Shown here: one piece after another, positions 6,617-12,111 of the stretch
How positions within the stretch are numbered: position 1 is the stretch's first letter
Layout: every line of letters starts with the position of its first letter
Origin: Eubacterium sp.
GTDB taxonomy: Bacteria; Bacillota_A; Clostridia; Lachnospirales; Lachnospiraceae
Reading direction: 5' to 3'
DNA: 12,111 nucleotides
Assembly (NCBI GenBank): GCA_024687845.1
Contig: JAILEL010000239.1
Coordinates: forward strand, 1-12,111
The notes under the pieces: generated by a model
What the model was told of the DNA's origin: nothing
The model's database searches: none
Seen by the model: only the letters and a program-made list of their open reading frames with translations
Made by a program: the position numbers and the translations under genes

Positions 6617-7975
6617 ATGTCAGAATTTCAAGAGTTAATTAAAAGCTTCGGAAAAAGTCGCGACTATGTTCGGGACTTTTTCGTGTACGGTTTTAAGAGC
6701 AGACAGGATTTTACATCCGAAAAAAAGAGCGCAAGAACCTACGATGATGAACGTCGAAGGATTACCAGCTGGCTTGGAGATTATGTAGAAGAAGAAACTA
6801 CAGAATCAGCAGGAGTCAGGGGAAAGAACATTTCTTTGCAGATGGATAGCAATCTTTTGGATGAAAATCCTCTTTTTGCTGTGTGGAAAACCAAGAGTTT
6901 CACTGACAATGATATATTATTACATTTTTCTATAGTTGATATTCTTTATGAATCAGAGATTGCATTTACCGCAAATGAAATAGCAGATATTCTATCAACT
7001 GATTATGCCCTTGCGGTTGATACGCAGATGGTAAGACGGAAACTGAATGAATATGTAAAAGAAGGACTTGTTGTTTCGGAAAAACAGGGCAAGGCAGTTT
7101 TATATAGGCGAGGAAGCACATTTTATGAGCTGGTATGTGAAGGGGAAAAGAGTCATATATCAGAAAATCTGAGTGATGCAGTTTCTTTTATGCAGCTGGA
7201 TATTCCGTTTGGCTATGTTGGAAGCACAGTACTTGATGAGATAGATGAGAAGAATGAAGTCTTTCGTGTAAAGCATAGTTTTCCTTCATTTACACTCGAG
7301 GATGAAATATTGTACCAGCTTCTTGAAGCAAAAAAAGCTTTTCAAATGATTCAGCTTGAAGTGAAAAATAGCAGAAATGAGAATATCCAGAACTTTATTG
7401 GCATTCCTCTTAAAATAATGGTCAGTGTCAGAACAGGAAGGAGATATGTCTGCTTCTATCAGAAACGTAAGAGCAGAGTTGAGGATAAAAACAGATTTAG
7501 ATTTATATGCTTTCGATTAGATCAGATAAAAAAGGTTAGTGATTATATAGAAACTAACGAAGAATTGCCAGATGAAATAAAAAAAGAATTGGACGAGCTG
7601 AATCCACAGAAGATAAGTGAGACATTAAACAGCAGTTTGAGATACGTCTGGGGTGTTTCCTTCTTTGGCATGAAGACCAAGGTGAAGCTGATTCTCAGTA
7701 TCGATGAAAAATATGAAGACTTTATCATTCAGCGTCTTAAAAGAGAAGGAAAAGACGGAGTTATCACAAAACTCGAAGATAACATCTTCTGTTATGAGAA
7801 GATAGTTTTTGACCCGGTTGAAATGTATCCATGGCTCAGAACATTTATCGGAAGGATTGTGGAAATAAGATTCTATACATTGGACGAAGAACTGAATGAG
7901 AAAAGTGAAAATCGAAAGCTCAGATCGGATTTTCTGAAGGACATAAGAGAGATGGCCAGCATGTATCAGGGGTAG
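6617..7975 (+). CDS. WYL-domain transcriptional regulator, long form
   Basis: A 452-residue protein. ATG 6617 follows the rtcB stop by 3 bases, and its AAAGGA (6605-6610) lies inside the last rtcB codons, so translation is probably coupled. Residues 1-95 are a charged helical extension that I do not recognise. Residues about 100-168 form a winged helix-turn-helix (NEIADILSTDYALAVDTQMVRRKLNEYVKEGLV, then a KQGKAVLYRR wing; shown here in part only as landmarks ending at residue 165). Residues about 228-310 are a WYL domain (PLKIMVSVRTGRRYVCFYQ, then FRLDQIKKV), and 352-422 a WCX-type C-terminal extension. WYL regulators bind nucleic acid or nucleotide ligands and change DNA binding; PafBC is the best-known case. 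With the next gene it makes a tandem WYL pair. Likely role: activator of this unit and of the ncRNA unit through the shared 21-nt element (inference). Confidence 0.85.
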   Translation: MSEFQELIKSFGKSRDYVRDFFVYGFKSRQDFTSEKKSARTYDDERRRITSWLGDYVEEETTESAGVRGKNISLQMDSNLLDENPLFAVWKTKSFTDNDILLHFSIVDILYESEIAFTANEIADILSTDYALAVDTQMVRRKLNEYVKEGLVVSEKQGKAVLYRRGSTFYELVCEGEKSHISENLSDAVSFMQLDIPFGYVGSTVLDEIDEKNEVFRVKHSFPSFTLEDEILYQLLEAKKAFQMIQLEVKNSRNENIQNFIGIPLKIMVSVRTGRRYVCFYQKRKSRVEDKNRFRFICFRLDQIKKVSDYIETNEELPDEIKKELDELNPQKISETLNSSLRYVWGVSFFGMKTKVKLILSIDEKYEDFIIQRLKREGKDGVITKLEDNIFCYEKIVFDPVEMYPWLRTFIGRIVEIRFYTLDEELNEKSENRKLRSDFLKDIREMASMYQG

Positions 7976-7984
7976 GTGCGAGAT

Positions 7985-8989
7985 ATGAATTTATATTCGG
8001 AAATATATAGTGCATATTACAATATAATATCGACTCTATTAAGAAAGGGAACATTTACAGGTTCTGAGCTTTCTAAGGCTGTGGAACAAAAGGGCTTTGG
8101 TGAAACTATGCTTTATCTGATTCCCAAAATAGCTGATGGAACCCTCTCTATATTTGAAAAGGAAGGTGAACTATATACCTCAGTCCTGTCAAATGAGGCT
8201 TCGTCTCAGAATATCCCTCTTTCGCTTCTTCAGAAGAGATGGCTGAGATCCGTTCTTGAAGATAGAAGAATCAGACTATTTCTGGATGATTCAGAGATTG
8301 ATGTACTTAAGTCCGGACTAGGTTCAATTGAGCCTTTATTTGAAGCAGAGGATTTTGAATATGTAGATAGATTTACAGATGGCGATGATTTTGAGTCAAA
8401 AGAATATCGGAGTATATTTAGAACCGTACTTTGTGCCATAAAACATCGAGAGGTTCTGGATATAAGCTTTAATTCGCGAACTAAGAAAAGAGTACATTAC
8501 CATTTTATTCCATGTAAGCTGGAATATTCGGTGAAAAATGACCGGTTCAGACTTCTTGCAGTGGAGAGAAAAAATCTATCCGAGAGTGAAAAGAAAAGTA
8601 AAGACAGGCTTTACACTATCAATCTGTCCAGAATAAGTGAAGTTAGCGGTACCGGAATCTATATTGATGAAGCTTTGGAGCCGGACCTTGATGAGATTAT
8701 TACAGCTTCATATTATAAAGAACCTGTAACACTTCATATCAAAACCGAGCGAAATGCACTCGAAAGAGCGATGCTTCAGTTTGCCAGTTATAAAAAGAAT
8801 ACTACCCGAATTAATGATGATCTTTATAAATGTGAGATATATTACAATGAGGGAAATGAGACAGAACTGCTTATAGAGGTTTTATCCTTTGGATCAGCGG
8901 TGGAAGTGATAGGGAACGAAAGATTTATGAAACAGCTGAAGCAAAGAATTGAGAAACAGAATGAGTTGCTGAGTTTAATGGATGAATAG
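7985..8989 (+). CDS. WYL-domain transcriptional regulator, short form
   Basis: A 334-residue paralogue of the preceding gene. The frame is open from a GTG at 7976, directly after the previous stop, but ATG 7985 gives the usual family start (MNLYSEIY) and has GGTAGG (7971-7976) 8 bases upstream. The N-terminal 130 residues are helical and look like a degenerate DNA-binding region. Residues about 143-225 are a clear WYL domain (HYHFIPCKLEYSVKNDRFRLLAVE, landmarks only, then TINLSRISEV), and about 245-315 a WCX domain ending in EVLSFGSAVEVIG. Two adjacent WYL genes of unequal length recall PafB/PafC, which act as a heterodimer; that this pair does so is inference. No terminator follows: the stop codon runs straight into the second copy of the shared promoter element, so read-through into the ncRNA is possible. 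Confidence 0.87.
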   Translation: MNLYSEIYSAYYNIISTLLRKGTFTGSELSKAVEQKGFGETMLYLIPKIADGTLSIFEKEGELYTSVLSNEASSQNIPLSLLQKRWLRSVLEDRRIRLFLDDSEIDVLKSGLGSIEPLFEAEDFEYVDRFTDGDDFESKEYRSIFRTVLCAIKHREVLDISFNSRTKKRVHYHFIPCKLEYSVKNDRFRLLAVERKNLSESEKKSKDRLYTINLSRISEVSGTGIYIDEALEPDLDEIITASYYKEPVTLHIKTERNALERAMLQFASYKKNTTRINDDLYKCEIYYNEGNETELLIEVLSFGSAVEVIGNERFMKQLKQRIEKQNELLSLMDE

Positions 8990-9035
8990 TTCGCAACTTT
9001 TTTGAAATGATTAAAAACTTAATATGGTTTATCCT
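8990..9035 (+). promoter_or_regulatory. Promoter/operator of the tRNA-mimic RNA and DUF2828 unit
   Basis: The second copy of the 21-nt element occupies 8990-9010 (TTCGCA, ACT, TTTTTGAAATGA), one base after the WYL stop codon. A -10-like TATCCT at 9030-9035 sits 28 bases after the start of TTGAAA (9002), exactly as upstream of rtcB. A start of transcription near 9042 would put the RNA start just before the hairpin at 9045. The intervening sequence is not conserved between the two copies, which argues for a binding site plus a -10 rather than a recent duplication. Confidence 0.6.
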
Positions 9036-9044
9036 TACAACATC

Positions 9045-9060
9045 GAAGCAAGCAAGCTTC
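9045..9060 (+). other. Small hairpin near the presumed 5' end of the ncRNA
   Basis: GAAGC (9045-9049) pairs with GCTTC (9056-9060) around an AAGCAA loop. It lies 14 bases before the tRNA-like acceptor strand and may be the 5' domain of the same RNA. It contains a CGAAG, reminiscent of but not matching the GNCGAANG Ro-binding motif. Confidence 0.35.
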
Positions 9061-9073
9061 CTTAAAGTGATAA

Positions 9074-9212
9074 AGCGAGGTAGCTCAGAACATATCGAAG
9101 GGCGAGATGCCAGGAGATTGGTAGAGCACATGAAAAATGAATCATTCCCGTGGTTCTAACAGCAACTCTTTTAGGGATTATGGTGTCGCAGGTTCGAATC
9201 CTGCCCTCGCTA
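9074..9212 (+). ncRNA. tRNA-mimic non-coding RNA, candidate Y RNA (YrlA-like)
   Basis: A complete tRNA scaffold that cannot decode. The acceptor stem is AGCGAGG (9074-9080) with CCTCGCT (9205-9211). U8 and A9 follow, then D stem GCTC (9083-9086) with GAGC (9124-9127), A14, G15 and the GG of the D loop (9120-9121). The T arm is GCAGG-TTCGAAT-CCTGC (9188-9204), preceded by GTC, so the G15-C48 and D-loop/T-loop contacts are kept. About 29 nt are inserted in the D loop and form a hairpin (9091-9096 with 9104-9109, one A-G mismatch). The anticodon arm is only ATGA/TCAT (9130-9133, 9142-9145) with an 8-nt AAAATGAA loop lacking U33, and about 38 extra bases fill the variable region. No CCA follows (A, then CTG). 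Bacterial YrlA Y RNAs carry tRNA-like modules and are encoded beside Ro and RtcB genes, as here. YrlA assignment is inference; the true ends are unknown. Confidence 0.75.
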
Positions 9213-9235
9213 CTGCTGATTGATAAAATCTAAAG

Positions 9236-9284
9236 TGACACGAACAGCAAACAAATGATCATATTCCAGTGAATCAACGTGTCA
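9236..9284 (+). other. Stem-loop downstream of the tRNA mimic
   Basis: TGACACG (9236-9242) pairs perfectly with CGTGTCA (9278-9284) around a 35-nt AT-rich loop. No T tract follows, so it is not an intrinsic terminator. It could be the 3' domain of the ncRNA or a processing boundary between the RNA and the downstream mRNA. Confidence 0.45.
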
Positions 9285-9289
9285 TGTAA

Positions 9290-9398
9290 CCTCTGGGACA
9301 CGGCTCGAAGAGCCGAGGGCTCCCAGAGGAAAGGGCTCACAGAGGAGTGGGTTACCTGAGCGATGGAGGCTCCCAGAGCCGAGGGCTCCCAGAGGAAA
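9290..9398 (+). repeat. GC-rich repeated leader with alternative stems upstream of the DUF2828 gene
   Basis: A 31-nt unit at 9302-9332 recurs at 9368-9398 with 29 of 31 identities. Each has a GGCTC-N3-GAGCC hairpin, then GAGGGCTCCCAGAGGAAA. The core GGCTC(C/A)CAGAG appears four times, starting at 9318, 9334, 9368 and 9384, i.e. as two pairs with 16-nt spacing. A single left arm, CCTCTGGGA (9290-9298), can pair perfectly with TCCCAGAGG at 9321-9329 or at 9387-9395, and with one mismatch at 9337-9345. The block is far richer in GC than its surroundings. It ends 24 bases before the DUF2828 start codon and contains AGAGGA sequences resembling ribosome binding sites. No coding role is apparent. 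Confidence 0.75.
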
Positions 9399-9422
9399 AC
9401 TAAGAAAGGTAAGGATAAAACT

Positions 9423-10919
9423 ATGAATTTCGCAGATGTACTTAGAAATGAATCAAAGTTTACTACAACTGAAAATGGTGCAGTTGCACTTAATACTACC
9501 GGACAGGCTTGCCTTGATTTCTTTAGTACAGCAGGTGCTCTGAGAACAGCAGACCATGTCAGAATAGAGAGACTCTTCGCTGATGCATTCAGAGAGAATC
9601 CTCTTCTTGCAACAAGAGCTGCCTTCTATGCGAGAGACGTAAGAGAGGGCTTGGGTGAAAGAGATACATTTAGAACTGTCATAAGATATATGGCGGAAAA
9701 GTATCCAGAAGCTCTTGCAGATAATATAAGACTTATTCCTGAGTATGGCAGATTCGATGATCTGTATACACTTGTAGGCACATCTCTTGAAGATGAGATG
9801 TGGTCCGTAATGAAGGAACAGTTCGAGGCTGATGTACAGGCACTTAAGGAGTCTGGAAATGTTTCTCTTCTTGCAAAGTGGATAAAGACCGCGGATGCCA
9901 GCTCAAGGAATACAAGAAAGCTGGGTATACTCACTGCGCATAAGCTTGGATACTCAGTATATGATTTTAAGAGAATAGTCCGTGCTCTTAGAAGAAGACT
10001 CGATGTGGTTGAAACCAGAATGTCTGCAAATGACTGGGAGGGTATATGCTATGGCGAAGTTCCATCAAGAGCAATGATGATATACAGAAATGCATTTATC
10101 AGACATGATGAAGAGCGTTTCGGTGAGTATATCTCAGCTGTTTCAAAGGGTGAAGAGAAGATTAATTCATCCACACTTTATCCATATGATATAGTGAAGA
10201 ATTTTCTGAATAATAATTATTTCTTCAGACGTTCTGAGCTTAGCAAGGAAGAAAAGGAAGTACTTGAAGCACAGTGGAAGGCGCTTCCTGACTATACAGG
10301 TGAAGGAATAAATGCACTTGTAATGGCAGATACTTCTGGTTCAATGTTCGTAATGAATGCTCAGCCAATAGCTTCTGCAGTTGGTCTTGCTATATATTTT
10401 GCAGAAAGAAATAAGGGTGATTTTCATAATCTCTTTATGACCTTCAGTGGTACTCCAGATATAGTAACTCTGAAAGGAAAAACTCTGGAACAGAAGGTTA
10501 ATAGTGTTCAGAAGGCTTCCTGGGGTATGAATACCAATCTGGAAGCAGCATTTAGAAAGGTTCTTAAGCTTGCTGTAAAGAATAATACACCTGCTGATGA
10601 AATGCCAAAGTCAATAATAGTCATATCCGATATGGAAATAGACTACTGTGGCGATAAAGACTGGACATTTTACGACAACATGAGATCACAGTATTTGGCA
10701 AATGGCTATGATATACCTAATGTAGTATTCTGGAATGTAAACAGCAGAAACGATGTGTTCCATGCTGATGCGAACAGAAAAGGTGTACAGCTGGTATCAG
10801 GATGCAGTGCATCAACCTTCAGAACTTTGATGCAGGTGATCGGAATGACTCCTGTTGAAGCAATGGAGAATGTGCTTAATTCCGAAAGGTATGCGGCAAT
10901 ACAGGTATCCCTGAATTAA
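9423..10919 (+). CDS. DUF2828-family protein: helical N-terminus plus vWA (Ro60-like architecture)
   Basis: A 498-residue cytosolic protein. ATG 9423 has AAGGA (9411-9415) 7 bases upstream; an in-frame ATG at 9363 has no ribosome binding site and would translate the repeat leader. DUF2828 landmarks are TENGAVALNTTG (16-27), CLDFF, RDVREGLGERD (71-81), IPEYGRFDDL (105-114), VVETRMSANDWEGICYGEVP (landmark, 195-214) and AFIRHDEERF. Residues 1-290 are helical, HEAT-like. Residues about 296-480 are a von Willebrand A domain with an intact metal site: DTSGS (Asp303, Ser305, Ser307), Thr371 in WGMNTN and Asp403 in SDMEID. Ro60/Rsr has the same order, a HEAT-like RNA-binding ring with a MIDAS vWA domain. 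Its place directly after a tRNA-like RNA, and a promoter shared with rtcB, suggest it binds that RNA for RNA quality control or repair. This function is inference; family membership is firm. Confidence 0.88.
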   Translation: MNFADVLRNESKFTTTENGAVALNTTGQACLDFFSTAGALRTADHVRIERLFADAFRENPLLATRAAFYARDVREGLGERDTFRTVIRYMAEKYPEALADNIRLIPEYGRFDDLYTLVGTSLEDEMWSVMKEQFEADVQALKESGNVSLLAKWIKTADASSRNTRKLGILTAHKLGYSVYDFKRIVRALRRRLDVVETRMSANDWEGICYGEVPSRAMMIYRNAFIRHDEERFGEYISAVSKGEEKINSSTLYPYDIVKNFLNNNYFFRRSELSKEEKEVLEAQWKALPDYTGEGINALVMADTSGSMFVMNAQPIASAVGLAIYFAERNKGDFHNLFMTFSGTPDIVTLKGKTLEQKVNSVQKASWGMNTNLEAAFRKVLKLAVKNNTPADEMPKSIIVISDMEIDYCGDKDWTFYDNMRSQYLANGYDIPNVVFWNVNSRNDVFHADANRKGVQLVSGCSASTFRTLMQVIGMTPVEAMENVLNSERYAAIQVSLN

Positions 10920-10940
10920 AAAATCAGGGGTGCCTTTTTT
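10903..10940 (+). terminator. Terminator overlapping the DUF2828 stop codon
   Basis: AGGTATCCCTGA (10903-10914) pairs with TCAGGGGTGCCT (10924-10935), 12 bp with two G-U pairs, followed by TTTTTT (10935-10940). The stem begins inside the last codons and the TAA stop (10917-10919) sits in the loop. Confidence 0.85.
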
Positions 10941-11062
10941 ATTTTATGGGAAACGCGAATAGTAGCCTTGAATGCAAAAACTCGTCAAAATAAAATAAAT
11001 ATTTACTTTTATTTTCGCCTCATGTGAACTATTCTGAATCTATGGTGTTATAGAAACGTTTT

Positions 11063-11093
11063 TTTGATAATTTATCTCTATGATAGAGATGAA
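11063..11093 (+). promoter_or_regulatory. Palindromic element upstream of the oxidoreductase gene
   Basis: ATCTCTA (11074-11080) and TAGAGAT (11084-11090) form a perfect 7-bp inverted repeat around TGA, extended by weaker pairs to 11071-11093. Just upstream, TGATAAT (11065-11071) resembles a -10 region, without a good -35 box. An operator at or just after the start of transcription is plausible. Otherwise 10941-11130 holds only an AT-only inverted repeat (10987-10995 with 11007-11015). Confidence 0.4.
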
Positions 11094-11130
11094 TTAACCA
11101 GAAGTAATCAAAGAATGAAAGGGGCACATT

Positions 11131-12105
11131 ATGAATAAGGTAAAATGGGGCATATTGGGAACTGCAAATATTGCATCCTGGGGAACTATTCCAGGAATGA
11201 AGAAGGCGGAGAGCTGTGAACTATACGCTATTGCAGGACGAAGCATAGAGAAAGCAGAAAGCTATAAGGAAAGATTTGGATTCAAGAAAGCTTATGGAAG
11301 CTATAATGAACTTCTGGAGGATTCGGATGTACAGATAATTTATGTTCCACTTCCAAATAATCTGCATAAGGAATGGGTTATCAAAGCCCTGCAGGCTGGA
11401 AAGCATGTGCTTTGCGAGAAACCAATGGGTCTTACTGCTGAGGAATTAAAGGAAATGTTCGGTGTTGCAGAGCAGAATAATGTCCTACTTATGGAGGCGT
11501 ATGCATATCTCCATAGTCCATACGTTAAGAGCTTAAAAGAAGATGTTAAGAGTGGCCTGATTGGTGATGTTGATTATATTGAATCAGCATTTATCACACA
11601 GGGCTATAAAGAAGATATTCGTCTTCATAAGGAGCTTGGTGGTGGTGCTATGTATGATCTGGGATGCTACTGTACAACCATGATTCTATCACTTATTGAC
11701 TCCGAACCGAAACTTGTGAAAGCATCGGCTGAGTTTTCGGATGAGGGAATAGATCTAAATACTGCAGGAATAGTTAAGTTTGAAAATGGAGCCAGAGCCT
11801 CATTTAATGTGGGAATGATCTTTGGGGAGAATACCAATGCTAGATTCGACAGGCTGTATATCCATGGTACAAAAGGAACTATCAGATCAGATGTGGAGTA
11901 TAATCAGGAAGGTAATGTGGCTTATCAGATATTTACAGAAGAAGGAATTATAGAGAGAAAAATTGAAGTGCCTAACAACTACTCACTTGAGGTGCAGCAG
12001 CTCTCACAATGCGTTCTTACAGGCGAAAAACCGTATATTACGGCTGATTTTTCGATAAAGAATGCCTCGCTGATTGATAAGGTGCTTGAAGACATAAAGT
12101 ACTAA
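11131..12105 (+). CDS. Gfo/Idh/MocA-family NAD(P)-dependent oxidoreductase
   Basis: A complete 324-residue dehydrogenase, usual length for the family. ATG 11131 has AAAGGGG (11118-11124) 6 bases upstream. The N-terminal Rossmann fold opens with WGILGTANIA (6-15) and AGRS (35-38), which often goes with NADP(H). The catalytic-lysine motif CEKPMG (95-100, Lys97) follows, and the C-terminal alpha/beta domain has GGGAMYDLGCY (170-180), the usual substrate-binding segment. These enzymes oxidise or reduce sugars, inositols or diols. The sequence is nearest, by eye, to the dihydrodiol/D-xylose dehydrogenase branch, but the substrate cannot be told. It lies after a terminator and has its own upstream region, so it is probably unrelated to the RNA-repair locus; a pentose role would fit the xylanase but that is a guess. 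Confidence 0.9.
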   Translation: MNKVKWGILGTANIASWGTIPGMKKAESCELYAIAGRSIEKAESYKERFGFKKAYGSYNELLEDSDVQIIYVPLPNNLHKEWVIKALQAGKHVLCEKPMGLTAEELKEMFGVAEQNNVLLMEAYAYLHSPYVKSLKEDVKSGLIGDVDYIESAFITQGYKEDIRLHKELGGGAMYDLGCYCTTMILSLIDSEPKLVKASAEFSDEGIDLNTAGIVKFENGARASFNVGMIFGENTNARFDRLYIHGTKGTIRSDVEYNQEGNVAYQIFTEEGIIERKIEVPNNYSLEVQQLSQCVLTGEKPYITADFSIKNASLIDKVLEDIKY

Positions 12106-12111
12106 ACTTCC

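Noticed and set aside
8925..9131. Minus-strand open frame of 68 codons
   Set aside because: It spans the end of the WYL gene, the shared promoter element and half of the structured RNA; chance frame.
9074..9212. A normal tRNA gene, or tmRNA
   Set aside because: No usable anticodon loop, D-loop and variable-region insertions and no CCA rule out a standard tRNA; the RNA is far too short for tmRNA and has no tag reading frame.
9074..9212. tRNA gene interrupted by a group I intron
   Set aside because: The inserts are about 29 and 38 bases and lie in two separate places, far below intron size, and no intron core motifs are seen.
9063..9238. 8-nt direct repeat TAAAGTGA at 9063-9070 and 9231-9238 flanking the tRNA mimic
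   Set aside because: Considered as a possible target-site duplication from insertion of the RNA gene, but 8 AT-rich bases and unequal distances to the acceptor stem ends make chance likely.
9290..9398. CRISPR or an insertion-sequence end
   Set aside because: Only two long units occur, spacing is uneven, no transposase is near, and the units form hairpins better explained as a structured leader.
9363..9422. Upstream in-frame ATG giving the DUF2828 protein 20 more residues
   Set aside because: The extension would translate the GC-rich repeat, has no ribosome binding site, and family similarity starts at MNFADVLRNE from ATG 9423.
10987..11015. Perfect 9-bp inverted repeat, AAAATAAAA with TTTTATTTT
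   Set aside because: It is A/T-only in an AT-rich gap and has no T tract placed after it; such matches are expected by chance.

Overview
The window looks like a chromosomal segment of a low-GC Firmicute of the Lachnospiraceae, most likely a Butyrivibrio/Pseudobutyrivibrio-type gut or rumen fibre degrader. This rests on the AT-rich codon use, the type III glutamine synthetase tail, and a very large secreted GH10 xylanase with CBM and Big2-like cell-surface modules. It is inference; no rRNA or other marker gene is present. All genes are on the + strand.

Region 1 (1-5290): the 3' end of a type III glutamine synthetase gene and its terminator, then about 370 bases without a gene. That gap carries two sets of direct repeats with 22-bp spacing and a foldable leader. 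It is followed by a 1466-residue modular xylanase (signal peptide, acidic repeat linker, two beta-sandwich modules, GH10, CBM9, Asp/Lys repeats, Fn3-like and Big2-like domains) and a terminator. A 20-bp imperfect inverted repeat flanks the xylanase gene, so the 5' and 3' untranslated parts of its mRNA are complementary.

Region 2 (5291-10940) is the most interesting part and reads as an RNA-repair locus in two transcription units. Unit A is rtcB (RNA ligase) followed by two tandem WYL-domain regulators. Unit B is a tRNA-mimic non-coding RNA (complete acceptor, D and T arms, but an extra hairpin in the D loop, no usable anticodon arm and no encoded CCA), then a GC-rich repeated leader, then a DUF2828-type protein with a helical N-terminus and an intact vWA/MIDAS domain, the same layout as Ro60. 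The two units start with a nearly identical 21-nt element (19/21), followed at exactly the same distance by a similar -10-like hexamer. They are therefore probably co-regulated, plausibly by the WYL pair. Known bacterial systems link RtcB, the Ro protein Rsr and YrlA Y RNAs, usually under RtcR. Here DUF2828 would stand in for Rsr, the tRNA mimic for YrlA and the WYL pair for RtcR.

Region 3 (10941-12111): a short intergenic stretch with a perfect palindromic element, then a complete Gfo/Idh/MocA-family oxidoreductase gene.
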